The position numbers and the translations under genes were made by a program. From assembly GCF_009831575.1 (NCBI RefSeq), contig NZ_WUUT01000006.1:1-64000 (forward strand): DNA of 64,000 nucleotides. Direction: 5' to 3'. Shown here piece by piece: positions 49,341 to 57,919 of this stretch; within the stretch, counting starts at the first letter, position 1, and each line of letters begins with the position of its first letter. The notes under the pieces are model-generated. The model saw only the letters and a list, made by a program, of their open reading frames with translations, did no database searches and was not told the DNA's origin. Source of the DNA: Halovenus carboxidivorans (GTDB taxonomy: Archaea; Halobacteriota; Halobacteria; Halobacteriales; Haloarculaceae).

Positions 49341-49841
49341 TCACAGCAGATCCGTCGCCTGGCTCATCGTCTCCGCGAGCGGTTGTCGCCGGTCGCGATG
49401 GCCGGCCAGCACGCCCTCGATTGCAGCGCAGGCGTCCTCTATCGGATCGTGAGTCTCGACGTAGGCCGCGAGTCCGAACTCCGCCTCTCCGAGTTGTGTC
49501 AGTTCCAGCGCTTCGGTCCGCGAGAGGTCTCCCGCGATCCAGTCTTGGACGATCTCCTTTCCCATCGGTCCGACCGGCGAGACGGACTCGCCGAGCAGGT
49601 GTAGCGTCTTCGCCGCCGTCACTGGAGCGACGCCGGCGGCCCTCCCCGCACCATCGACGGCCTTTCCCTCGCTGTACCGTTCGAGGACTGTCGCCGCCTC
49701 CGCCGGCGTACACGGCAGATCATCCGCGAACGGTTCGAGTCGCTCGGTCAGCGTCGCGTCCGTCGTGTCGACCGTCGAAATTCCGCGTTCGTCCTGCTCG
49801 TCTGTGACCTCGATTCCATCGGCAATCTCCGACAACCCCAT
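49341..49841 (-). CDS. Conserved haloarchaeal protein (DUF7858-like), hypothetical
   Basis: A 166-aa acidic helical protein beginning MGLSEIADGIEVTDEQDERG. The middle (CTPAEAATVLERYSEGKAVDGAGRAAGVAPVTAAKTLHLLGE) looks like a helix-turn-helix, with GRAAGVAPVTAAKTLH as the recognition part. The rest is DWIAGDLSRTEALELTQLGEAEFGLAAYVET. A DNA-binding role is possible, but no wing or known domain is complete. I associate it with DUF7858, without certainty. Confidence 0.6.
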   Translation of the reverse strand: MGLSEIADGIEVTDEQDERGISTVDTTDATLTERLEPFADDLPCTPAEAATVLERYSEGKAVDGAGRAAGVAPVTAAKTLHLLGESVSPVGPMGKEIVQDWIAGDLSRTEALELTQLGEAEFGLAAYVETHDPIEDACAAIEGVLAGHRDRRQPLAETMSQATDLL

Positions 49842-49979
49842 TGGCTGTCTCTCACCTCAGCATCCGTATTAAATTATTGGCCTCATCGCCGGAGGGAACA
49901 GCCTTTGCCGGAACCACCTACCGGTTACCGGTCGGTTCGACTTCGCCGTGCAAGCAACTTTTGCCGCTTCGTACTCTCG

Positions 49980-49987
49980 TTTAAATA
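49980..49987 (+). promoter_or_regulatory. TATA box of the TFB gene
   Basis: TTTAAATA lies 26-33 bp before the ATG at 50013, a strong haloarchaeal TATA box consistent with leaderless transcription. Confidence 0.7.
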
Positions 49988-50012
49988 CTCCCTCGGCGCC
50001 AAGTTGCTGGTG

Positions 50013-50888
50013 ATGACAACCACGGTACCCCGGAGTTGTCCCGAATGCGAGGGTCGCCTGCGAGCCGACGATTGCGAGACGATCTGCACCCAGTGCGGGC
50101 TGGTCGTCGACGAACACGCCATCGATCCGGGTCCGGAGTGGCGCTCGTTCGACGACGACGATGCCAACCCCGAGCGGACCGGCGCGCCCCTGACCCGCTC
50201 TCGACACGACAAGGGACTGTCGACGGAGATCGGTCACTCGAACCGGCTGACCGGGCGCAAGCGCCGCCGGGTCGCGCGGATGCGCCGCCAGCACAAGCGC
50301 ACCCAGATTCGCAGCAAGGCCGAGCGCAACCGCGTCTACGCGTTCACGGAGATTCGACGGCTTATCAGCCGGCTCGATCTCCCCGAACACGTCCGCGAGC
50401 AGTCCTGCGCTCTGTTCGAGTCCGCGCAGAAGGAGAACCTGCTGCAGGGCCGTTCGATCGAGGGGTTCGCCGCCGCGGTCGTCTACGCGACTTGCCGGAC
50501 GGCCTCTGTCTCGCGGACAGTCACGGAGATCACCGACGCGGCGAAATCGACCCGGGCGGAACTCGACGCCGCCTACGACGCGATGAACCGCGAACTCGGC
50601 CTCCCGACGGGGCCGATCGATCCCCGGGAGTTTCTGGCCCGCTTCGCGAGCAAACTCGATCTCCCGCAGGAGATCGAACAGCGCGCCCGCGAGTTCGCGA
50701 CAGCGCTACGCGAACGTGGTGAGGACACCGGTCGCAACCCCGGCGGGGTCGCCGCTGCCTGCCTGTACACTGCCGCAAAACACGGCGGTCACGACCTCAC
50801 CCAGCGCGAGGCTGCCGACGTTGCGGACGTAACGCCGGTGACGCTGCGGAACACGTACAAGCGGCTCGAACGCCACGCCTCCGGCTGA
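50013..50888 (+). CDS. tfb: Transcription initiation factor IIB
   Basis: A 291-aa general factor that bridges TBP-bound promoters and RNA polymerase. The N-terminal zinc ribbon has CPEC and CTQC (Cys9, Cys12, Cys25, Cys28). The B-reader/B-linker contains DKGLSTEIGHSNRLTGRKRRR. Two cyclin folds follow (SRLDLPEHVREQSCALFESAQ and LDLPQEIEQRAREFATAL), with the recognition helix TQREAADVADVTPVTLRNTYKRL near the end. Haloarchaea carry several TFBs with different promoter preferences; which one this is cannot be told. Leaderless start. Confidence 0.96.
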   Translation: MTTTVPRSCPECEGRLRADDCETICTQCGLVVDEHAIDPGPEWRSFDDDDANPERTGAPLTRSRHDKGLSTEIGHSNRLTGRKRRRVARMRRQHKRTQIRSKAERNRVYAFTEIRRLISRLDLPEHVREQSCALFESAQKENLLQGRSIEGFAAAVVYATCRTASVSRTVTEITDAAKSTRAELDAAYDAMNRELGLPTGPIDPREFLARFASKLDLPQEIEQRAREFATALRERGEDTGRNPGGVAAACLYTAAKHGGHDLTQREAADVADVTPVTLRNTYKRLERHASG

Positions 50889-50894
50889 GCCGGC

Positions 50895-52589
50895 TCAGAA
50901 CAGCACCGTACCGTGATACCGGTCGCGCTCGGTGCGGCGCTTGTCCCGTAGCGTCTCCAGTCGCGCGGCCAACTGCTCGCGCAGATCACCGGCCGGCAGC
51001 AGTTCGTCGACCTGCATCTTCGCCGCCTGCGCGCGGATGTCGATGTGGTCGTCGTACTCGGCGCGCATCATCTCCACGAACTCCGCTCGCTCGTCGCCGT
51101 CCATCCCCTCTAGTTGCTCGGCAAACAGCGCCTGGATCGCGGCGTCCGGGCCCATCACCGCGATTTCGGCGCTCGGGAGCGCCAGCGTCGCGTCCGGCCC
51201 GAACGAGGGGCCGGCCATCGCGTAGATCCCGGCCCCGTAGGCCTTGCGCGTGATGACACAGATCTGCGGGACCTGCGCGTTCGAGGTCGCGTAGATGAAC
51301 TTCCGCCCCTTCTGGAGCACCCCCTCGCGCTCGACGGCGCTGCCGACCATGAATCCGGGCGTGTCACAGAGGTAGACCAGCGGGATGCCGAAGGCATCAC
51401 AACTCCAGACGAAGCCAGCCCCCTTCTCGGCGGAGTCGGGGAAGATCGCCCCGCTCCTCGCGGCGGGTTGGTTGGCGACGAACCCCACCGGCCGGCCGTC
51501 GATCCGCCCCAGTCCGGTCACGAGTTCCGGCGCGAACTCCGGCTTCAACTCGAAGAACGAACCGGCGTCGACCAGCCGCTCGATCACGCTGTGTACGTCG
51601 TATGCCTCGTCGGGGTCCTCGGGAATCTCCGTGTCGAGTCCTTTCGGGTTGACTGTCGGAGTCTCCGGCGACCGGGTCGGTAACTCGGCGTCGTGGCGCT
51701 GTGGCAGATAGCCGAGTAGCTCCCGAACCGCCTCGGCGGCGGCCGCTTCGTCTTCGACGACCAGATCCGCACTGCCGGACTCGCGGGCGTGGACCCGCGG
51801 CCCACCCAACTCCTGCATCGTCGTCTGTTCGCCGGTGACCGCCTCGACGACCCGGGGGCTGGCGATGGCCATGCCCGCGATTTCCTCGACCATGATGAGA
51901 TAATCACAAAAGACCGGCGTGTACGCCGAGCCGGCGATATCCGGGCCGTAGAGCACCCCGATCTGTGGCACCTGCCCGGAGTGGATACACTGGTTGTAGA
52001 ACATCCGTCCACCGCGGTAGCGGTCCATGTGCGTGTCGCCTTTCTCGCGTTCGTCGAGGTTCAACCGCGCCCCGGTCGAATCGATCAGCCGCAGGATCGG
52101 CGCCCCCGCCTCGACCGCCCGCTCGGCCAGCCGGATCTCCTTCTCGACGCCCATCTGCCCGAGCGATCCCGCTTTGACGGTGTAATCGTGGGCGGCGAAG
52201 AAGACCGTTCGGCCGTCGATCTTCCCGACGCCGGTGATTAGCCCGTCGGCCGGCAACTTCTCGTCGGCGGTGTGTCTGGCGAAGGTGCCGTCCTCGTAGC
52301 TGATCTCGTCGAAGATCCGGTCGAGGCGGTCTCGGACGAACAACTTCCCTAACTCCTCGATCTTCTCGTGGCCGCGCTCCGGTCCGCCCGAGAGGATCTC
52401 CTCGATCTCGTCCCGTAGCTTCCGCTCGCGGTCGGTGATAACCGGGTCGTCGTACTCGCTGCCGCCAGCGCTGGCGACCGGCGTCCCGTCGACGACGAGA
52501 TCGACCTCCTGGCCGAGGTGCTCTGCGAGCGCGCTCGCGATCGCGCGTGCGCTCTGTTCGTCCGGCGGTGCGTCGATGCTGATCTTCAT
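50895..52589 (-). CDS. Acyl-CoA carboxylase carboxyltransferase (beta) subunit
   Basis: A 564-aa protein with two crotonase-like carboxyltransferase halves. The first half (about 60-280) has DGLITGVGKIDGRTVFFAAHDYTVKAGSLG and GGARMFYN-like GGRMFYNQCIHSGQVPQIGVLYG. The second (about 300-540) has LVTGLGRIDGRPVGFVANQPA and ITRKAYGAGIYAMAGPSFGPD. It transfers carboxyl from biotin to propionyl- or acetyl-CoA, together with a biotin carboxylase not found here. In haloarchaea such enzymes serve the 3-hydroxypropionate-like or methylaspartate routes and propionate use. A GTG three codons upstream is an alternative start; ATG 52589 was preferred. Confidence 0.92.
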   Translation of the reverse strand: MKISIDAPPDEQSARAIASALAEHLGQEVDLVVDGTPVASAGGSEYDDPVITDRERKLRDEIEEILSGGPERGHEKIEELGKLFVRDRLDRIFDEISYEDGTFARHTADEKLPADGLITGVGKIDGRTVFFAAHDYTVKAGSLGQMGVEKEIRLAERAVEAGAPILRLIDSTGARLNLDEREKGDTHMDRYRGGRMFYNQCIHSGQVPQIGVLYGPDIAGSAYTPVFCDYLIMVEEIAGMAIASPRVVEAVTGEQTTMQELGGPRVHARESGSADLVVEDEAAAAEAVRELLGYLPQRHDAELPTRSPETPTVNPKGLDTEIPEDPDEAYDVHSVIERLVDAGSFFELKPEFAPELVTGLGRIDGRPVGFVANQPAARSGAIFPDSAEKGAGFVWSCDAFGIPLVYLCDTPGFMVGSAVEREGVLQKGRKFIYATSNAQVPQICVITRKAYGAGIYAMAGPSFGPDATLALPSAEIAVMGPDAAIQALFAEQLEGMDGDERAEFVEMMRAEYDDHIDIRAQAAKMQVDELLPAGDLREQLAARLETLRDKRRTERDRYHGTVLF

Positions 52590-52760
52590 CTCCCCCACCT
52601 CTGGTGTGCCCCTGGATACACCATATCACGGGCCTCGAACGCGAGTACCAAAATAGTAGCCCGCCGAACGGATCGCTCGACCCCGACTGTCCGGAGGCGT
52701 GAGTTAGAACCACCGGCGACTTACGATCCTTCCCAGAAAAAAGGGTTCGGGTGGGTTCGA

Positions 52761-53129
52761 TTAGCTCTCGATCTCGATCTCCCGGCCGGAAACGACGGCC
52801 TCCTCGACCGGGAGCCGAACTTCGAGAATGCCGTTCGTGTACTCGGCGGTGATCTCCTCGTCAGCGACGGATTTCGGGAACCGGAACCGACGGTGGTACG
52901 TGCGGCGCTCCCCCCGCTGCTGGTCGTCGTGTTCCGCCGCGATGTCCAACACACCGTCGTCCCAAGAGGCGGTGATCTCCTCGGGATCGAATCCCGGCAG
53001 CTCGACACTGAGGACGAACTCGTCGTCTTCCTCGTACAGTTCGTAGTCGGTGCTACCGGTTTCGAATAGCTGGCTCGGGAGGTCGAGGCTCTGCATCCAG
53101 GAGCTCGGTGCTGTTCGTGGCAGCGCCAT
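52761..53129 (-). CDS. hsp20: Hsp20/alpha-crystallin small heat-shock protein
   Basis: A 122-aa chaperone that holds unfolding proteins. The alpha-crystallin domain runs from residue 27 to 118: DYELYEEDDEFVLSVELPGFDPEEI (the P-G-x-x-x-x-E turn), the strand VLDIAAEHDD, YHRRFRFPKSV, and the closing YTNGILEVRLP (the GxLxxxxP motif). The C-terminal I-x-I motif (IEIES) that docks oligomers is also present. Promoter at 53170-53184. Confidence 0.93.
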   Translation of the reverse strand: MALPRTAPSSWMQSLDLPSQLFETGSTDYELYEEDDEFVLSVELPGFDPEEITASWDDGVLDIAAEHDDQQRGERRTYHRRFRFPKSVADEEITAEYTNGILEVRLPVEEAVVSGREIEIES

Positions 53130-53169
53130 TACTGAACACCTCGCTTCAGTAAGAAATTGTTGGCGGTTC

Positions 53170-53184
53170 TAAATAAATGTTTCG
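53170..53184 (-). promoter_or_regulatory. BRE-TATA promoter of hsp20
   Basis: The minus strand reads CGAAAC (BRE, 53179-53184) followed by TTTATTTA (53170-53177), 41-48 bp before the start codon at 53129. The CGAAAC-TTTATT arrangement is like the heat-shock promoters described for haloarchaea. Confidence 0.55.
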
Positions 53185-53308
53185 CCGGCCGCGTCGACAG
53201 GGGTCCGTTCGGAGCTGTTTTCGGTGTACATTCCGGTTCGCTTCGCTCCGCTCACCGAGTTGATCACGACAGAGACACGCCGTTATCAGACTACGTCTGA
53301 CGAGCCGA

Positions 53309-53327
53309 GAAATTCCGAAGGAATTTC
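53309..53327 (-). terminator. UUCG-tetraloop hairpin directly after tRNA-Asn
   Basis: On the transcribed (minus) strand GAAATTC-C(TTCG)G-AATTTC is a perfect 8-bp stem closed by the C(UUCG)G tetraloop, beginning 1 nt after the tRNA discriminator base. It could be a 3' processing or end signal. No U-run follows, so it is not a classic archaeal U-tract terminator. Confidence 0.5.
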
Positions 53328-53328
53328 A

Positions 53329-53401
53329 CGCCGCCGCCAGGGCTCGAACCTGGGACAACCACGTTAACAGCGTGGTGCTCTACCAGCTGAGCTACGGCGG
53401 C
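53329..53401 (-). tRNA. tRNA-Asn (anticodon GTT)
   Basis: A 73-nt cloverleaf on the minus strand without intron. The acceptor stem is GCCGCCG paired with CGGCGGC, the discriminator is G (complement of 53329). The D arm contains AGCTCAGCTGGTAGAGC, the anticodon stem is CCACG/CGTGG with GTT at 53366-53368, and the T arm is CCAGG-TTCGAGC-CCTGG. CCA is not encoded. A stable hairpin follows 1 nt downstream. The CCA-adding enzyme gene starts 93 bp away on the other strand. Confidence 0.97.
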
Positions 53402-53493
53402 TCGCACTCCATGGTAGACGGATCGTTTTGATAGGCGTTTCGCTTCCGTCCCGCACCGACACGCTTTCACGCACCTGTCGGCAACCGACTGGT

Positions 53494-54852
53494 ATGAGCG
53501 ACGAGTTCGACGCAGTTGTCGACCGCGTCCGCCAGCGGGTCGAACCGGATGACGCCGAGCGCGAGGCACTCGAAGCGACGACGGAGACGTTGATCGCCCG
53601 CGCGAACGAGGCCATCGCCGACCTTCCCGTCGAAGCGGAGATGCTGCGCGTCGGCTCGACTGCCCGGGACACCTGGCTGGCCGGCGACCGCGATATCGAC
53701 CTGTTCGTCCGGTTTCCGGCCGACCTCGACCGCGACGAACTGGAGTCCTACGGGCTGGATGTCGGCCACGCGGCCCTGCCCGACGGCCGCGAGGAGTACG
53801 CCGAACACCCCTACGTCGTCGGCGAGTGCGACGGCTTCGAGGTCGATCTCGTCCCGTGTTACGACGTTGCCGACGCGACCGCGATCAAATCCGCCGTCGA
53901 CCGGACCCCCTTTCACACGGAGTACGTCCGCGACAGACTCACGCCCGAGTTGGCGAGTGACGTTCGCGTCTGCAAGCAGTTTTTCACCGGGATCGGCGTC
54001 TACGGCAGCGACCTCCGGACCCGCGGCTTCTCGGGCGTTCTGACCGAACTGCTGGTCATCGAACACGGCGGCTTCCGGCCGCTGATCGAGGCCGCCGCCG
54101 AGTGGCACCCGCCGGTCGAGTTCGACCCCGAGGGCCACGCCGAGGAGACGTTCGACGATCCGCTCGTGGTGATCGACCCGACCGATCCCGAGCGCAACGT
54201 CGCCGCCGTCTGCTCGGCCGACAACGTCGCTCGGCTCCAGCACTTCGCCCGTGAACTGCTCGCCGAGCCCCGGGACTCGCTGTTCACCGAGCACCGGCCG
54301 GAGCCGCTGGACAGCGACGCGATCACGGCGGAGTTCGACCGCCGCGGGACGACACCCATCGCAATCAGGTTTCCCGCGCCCGACATCGTCGACGACCAGC
54401 TCTGGCCACAGCTCGAACGCTCCCGGAAGGGCATCCGGGAGGAACTCGACCGCCTCGGTTTCGACGTGTTCCGGACCGACGCCTTCGCCGGATCGGAGGC
54501 TGTCCTGCTGTTCGAGTTGAGCGTCGCCGAGCGGCCGGCGGTCGAGCGACACGAGGGGCCGCCGGTTCACGTCCGCGAACACGCCGACCGCTTCTACGAC
54601 GCCTACGCCGAAGGGAACGCGTACGGTCCCTTCATCGACGGCGACCGCTACGTCGTCGAGCGCGAGCGGTCGTTCAGTTCCGCCGTCGACTTTCTCGACA
54701 GCGACGCGCTGTTCGACGTTGCGCTCGGCGCACACGTCGAATCCGCGCTCGAATCCGGCTACGAACTGCTCGTCGGTGACGACATCGGCGTCCTCGCAGA
54801 ACAGTTCGGAACGGAACTCGCCCGGTATCTCGACCCGACTCCGCGGGGCTGA
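53494..54852 (+). CDS. cca: CCA tRNA nucleotidyltransferase (archaeal class I)
   Basis: A 452-aa enzyme that adds or repairs the 3' CCA of tRNAs. The nucleotidyltransferase signature is LRVGSTARDTWLAGDRDIDLFV (GS plus DxD), and the third carboxylate is in EVDLVPCYDV. The archaeal hallmark sequences DVRVCKQFFTGIGVYGSDLRTRGFSGVLTELLVIEHGGF follow, then the tail domain. Length is normal for the class. The start ATG 53494 gives the expected MSDEFDAVVDRV. The tRNA gene next door lacks encoded CCA. Confidence 0.96.
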   Translation: MSDEFDAVVDRVRQRVEPDDAEREALEATTETLIARANEAIADLPVEAEMLRVGSTARDTWLAGDRDIDLFVRFPADLDRDELESYGLDVGHAALPDGREEYAEHPYVVGECDGFEVDLVPCYDVADATAIKSAVDRTPFHTEYVRDRLTPELASDVRVCKQFFTGIGVYGSDLRTRGFSGVLTELLVIEHGGFRPLIEAAAEWHPPVEFDPEGHAEETFDDPLVVIDPTDPERNVAAVCSADNVARLQHFARELLAEPRDSLFTEHRPEPLDSDAITAEFDRRGTTPIAIRFPAPDIVDDQLWPQLERSRKGIREELDRLGFDVFRTDAFAGSEAVLLFELSVAERPAVERHEGPPVHVREHADRFYDAYAEGNAYGPFIDGDRYVVERERSFSSAVDFLDSDALFDVALGAHVESALESGYELLVGDDIGVLAEQFGTELARYLDPTPRG

Positions 54853-54854
54853 AC

Positions 54855-55586
54855 TTACTGTCGCAGCGCGGCCAGCGCCTCGGCGGCCTCACGCGCGGCG
54901 GCGAGGTGTTCCTGTGCCCTGCTCGGGTCGTCGGTCGCCGCGGCCTGCCGGCTGAACCGGGTGAGCGTCCGGACGAGCGATTCCCGGGCCGCCGCCACGC
55001 TCGCCTCGGACGGCTCTGCTGTCCCGGGACTCGGTGAGCCAGCGGCCTGCCCGCTCGCGGCCGACCGTGACGGCTGTCGATTCGGCTGCCGACCGTTCGA
55101 CTGGCTCGGTCGCTGCTGGTCGGGCGTCGGCTGTGAACCCGACTGCTGGGGGGTCTGCTGGCGAGGTGGGCTCTGCTCGCGGCTGTCCTGCTCGGTCTCC
55201 GTGCTGATCCGGCGCGGGTCCGCACGCTCGTCGTCGCCTGCGGGCTGGTCGGCCTGTTCCGCGGTCTCCTCCTCGGTCGCCTGCTCGCCGTCACCGAAGG
55301 CGACGCGGGCGTCGTCGTCCGGCGTCGTCACCTGGATCCCGTCGCCCTCGTCGTCTTCGGACTCGTCCTGTCCCCTGTCGACCGGTTTCTCACACGTCGG
55401 ACAGAACTCCTGGCCCTCGTACCGGAAGATCGGATCGCCACACTCCGAGCAGTGCGCGTTCGTCATCGTCGCGCCCTGCAACAGCAGTTCGCTCATCTGT
55501 TCGGTCGCCTGGCGCTTCTGTTTGTCACGCTCGTATTTCTCCCGGAGTTTCTCGCGTTCGGCTTCCTTGTCGAAATCCTCGCTCAT
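54855..55586 (-). CDS. Sjogren's syndrome/scleroderma autoantigen 1 (SSSCA1/ZNRD2)-type zinc-ribbon protein
   Basis: A 243-aa protein. Residues 1-30 form a charged helix (EAEREKLREKYERDKQKR). The zinc ribbon follows, with MSELLLQGATMTNAHCSECGDPIFRYEGQEFCPTCEKPV (C-x2-C and C-x2-C), matching the archaeal/eukaryotic family. A long disordered region rich in Gln, Ser, Pro and Asp occupies about 95-190. A C-terminal helix repeats Ala/Glu (EHLAAAREAAEALAALRQ). Function unknown. It meets the CCA gene tail to tail, 2 bp apart. Confidence 0.9.
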   Translation of the reverse strand: MSEDFDKEAEREKLREKYERDKQKRQATEQMSELLLQGATMTNAHCSECGDPIFRYEGQEFCPTCEKPVDRGQDESEDDEGDGIQVTTPDDDARVAFGDGEQATEEETAEQADQPAGDDERADPRRISTETEQDSREQSPPRQQTPQQSGSQPTPDQQRPSQSNGRQPNRQPSRSAASGQAAGSPSPGTAEPSEASVAAARESLVRTLTRFSRQAAATDDPSRAQEHLAAAREAAEALAALRQ

Positions 55587-55675
55587 ATGCGAATGCACGC
55601 GACGACGCCGAAAATGTGTTGTGACGTGTCTCCGGGCCGTGCCGTTGATATGGGTGGCATCTGAAGGTAGCTCCC

Positions 55676-57838
55676 ATGGCCGCTGTCACGTACGACGATC
55701 CAAGTACGATTGTCGACGCTATCCTCGACGAACTCGGCACCGAGATCGTCGTCGGGACGCCGCTCGGCATCGGGAAACCGAACCGCATTCTCAACGAACT
55801 CGTCGAGCGCGCCCTGGCCGACCCGGACATCGACCTCTCGATCTGGACCGCGCTCACGCTCTCGAAACCCGAGCCCGGAAGCGAACTCGAACGCCGGCTG
55901 CTCGAACCGATCTCCGAACGGCTGTTCGAGGGGTATCAGAACCTCCGGTACGCCGAACTGCTCGACGAAGAAGCCCTCCCGGAGAACATCGACGTTCACC
56001 AGTTCTACTTTCCGCCCGGCCGACACATGGACAATCCGACCGCTCAACAGGCCCACCACAGCGTCAACTTCACCCACGCCCTCCGGGCGTTTCGCGAGGC
56101 CGAGCCGAACCTCCTGCTCCAACTGATCGGCGTCGGCGAACGCGACGGCGAGCGGATGTACAACCTCGGCTCGAACACCGACCTCTCGCTGGATCTCATC
56201 GAGTCGATGCGGGCGGCCCGCGAGTCCGGTCGGGAGACGATGATCGCCGGCGAACTCACCCGTGAGATGCCGTTTATGTACGGCGACGCGCCGGTCCCGA
56301 CGGACACCTTCGACGCCGTCCTCGACAGCGAGGTCGAGACGGCGCTGTTCGGCCCGCCGAACGAGGCGGTCTCCTACGCGGATCAGGCGATCGGACTCCG
56401 CGTCAGCACGCTGCTCAGAGACGGCGGAACCCTCCAGATCGGAATCGGCGCGCTCGGTGACGCCGTCGGCTGGGCGACTCAACTCCGGCACACCCGAACC
56501 GACACCTACCGCGAGATCATCGCGGCGCTGGGGACGACCGAGGCCGAGTCGAATCTAATCGACCGACTCGGCGGTCTCGGTCCCTTCGAGGAGGGGCTGT
56601 ACGGCGCGACAGAGATGTTCGTCCAGGCGTTTCTCGAACTTTTCGAGGCGGGGGTCCTCTCCAGGGAAGTCTACGACGACCTGACGATCCAGCGACTCGT
56701 CGACGAGGGCGTCTTCGACGACGGGATTACCATCGAAGCACTGGATCGGCTGCTCAGCGAGGGGGCGATTTCGGCGGAACTCGACGCCGGTGCCGTCGAG
56801 CAGTTGAAACAGTGGGGGGTCTTCGCGGAGGAGGTCTCCTACGAGGAGGGACAGCTCCGGATCGGTGGCGAGGCGATCCCGGCGAATCTCGGCTCGCCAC
56901 AGGCCAGAGCGGCCATCAGCGACCACGCGCTCGGGGAGTCACTGTCGGGCGGTCGAGTCCTCCACGGCGGGTTCTTCATGGGCTCGCCGCAGTTCTACGA
57001 GCAACTCCGGGCACTCGACCCCGAGCGCCGCCGGAAACTCGCGATGACCAGCGTCCAGTTCACCAACGCGCTGTACGGTCCGCAGGAACTCAAACGCCGC
57101 CAGCGCCGCCACGCCCGCTTCGTCAACACCGGCATGAAAGCGACGGCAACCGGCGGAATCGCCTCCGACGGGACGGCCGACGGCCGTGTCGTCAGCGGCG
57201 TCGGCGGCCAGTTCAACTTCGTCAACCAGGCCCACGAGCTCGATGGCGGGCGGTCGATCATCATGATTCGCGCGGTCCGCCCCGCCGACGGTAGGCCGGA
57301 GTCGAACATCGTCTGGAACTACGGCCACATCACCATTCCCCGCCATCTCCGGGACATCGTCGTCACGGAGTACGGAATCGCCGACCTCCGCGGCAAGTCA
57401 GACGCGGAGGTGATCGCCGAGATGATCGGTGTTGCCGACTCCCGGTTTCAGGACGACCTCATCAGCCAGGCCAAGGCGGCCGGAAAGCTCCCGGCGGCGT
57501 GGGAACTCCCCGACCACGCCCGCCACAACTACCCCGGGACGGTCGAGTCGACGCTCGAACCGTACCGCGAACAGGGGGTTCTCCCGCGGTATCCCTACGG
57601 CTCCGATCTCACCGCGGAGGAGCGCACACTCGCGCAGGCGCTTCAGGGACTGCAGGCGAGACTGGACGACGAGGGGTTGCCGGACCTCTCGCTCGCAGGA
57701 CTGGGCAGGGCGCTGTTCGCGCCGAGCGGCGCCGAACCGTATCTCGAACGGATGGATCTCGCGTCCCCGTCGACGCCGATGGAGTTCGTTTACAAGCGAC
57801 TCGTCGTACTCGCGCTCGCTGAAGAAGGACGAATTTGA
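55676..57838 (+). CDS. Acetyl-CoA hydrolase/CoA-transferase family protein
   Basis: A 720-aa protein of the class I CoA-transferase superfamily. The N-terminal half has VVGTPLGIGKPNRILNELVERAL and HVNFTHA-like HHSVNFTHALRAFREAEPNLLLQL; the core has LQIGIGALGDAVGWATQL and then ATEMFVQAFLELFEAG. The C-terminal acetyl-CoA hydrolase domain is clear: DGRVVSGVGGQFNFVNQAHEL, SNIVWNYGHITIPRHLRDIVVTEYGIADLRG. It is longer than ordinary members (430-650 aa) because of an extended N-terminal domain. It probably moves CoA between short acyl groups. A carboxylase and an oxidase for small acids lie nearby, but in separate transcription units. Confidence 0.88.
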   Translation: MAAVTYDDPSTIVDAILDELGTEIVVGTPLGIGKPNRILNELVERALADPDIDLSIWTALTLSKPEPGSELERRLLEPISERLFEGYQNLRYAELLDEEALPENIDVHQFYFPPGRHMDNPTAQQAHHSVNFTHALRAFREAEPNLLLQLIGVGERDGERMYNLGSNTDLSLDLIESMRAARESGRETMIAGELTREMPFMYGDAPVPTDTFDAVLDSEVETALFGPPNEAVSYADQAIGLRVSTLLRDGGTLQIGIGALGDAVGWATQLRHTRTDTYREIIAALGTTEAESNLIDRLGGLGPFEEGLYGATEMFVQAFLELFEAGVLSREVYDDLTIQRLVDEGVFDDGITIEALDRLLSEGAISAELDAGAVEQLKQWGVFAEEVSYEEGQLRIGGEAIPANLGSPQARAAISDHALGESLSGGRVLHGGFFMGSPQFYEQLRALDPERRRKLAMTSVQFTNALYGPQELKRRQRRHARFVNTGMKATATGGIASDGTADGRVVSGVGGQFNFVNQAHELDGGRSIIMIRAVRPADGRPESNIVWNYGHITIPRHLRDIVVTEYGIADLRGKSDAEVIAEMIGVADSRFQDDLISQAKAAGKLPAAWELPDHARHNYPGTVESTLEPYREQGVLPRYPYGSDLTAEERTLAQALQGLQARLDDEGLPDLSLAGLGRALFAPSGAEPYLERMDLASPSTPMEFVYKRLVVLALAEEGRI

Positions 57839-57919
57839 CCCGAAACCGGGGTTTTGCCGTTCCGTGGCGGAGTTCTGACCCTTACCCTAGCCGCAGTATC
57901 ACGGGGGTTGAAACCAGAT

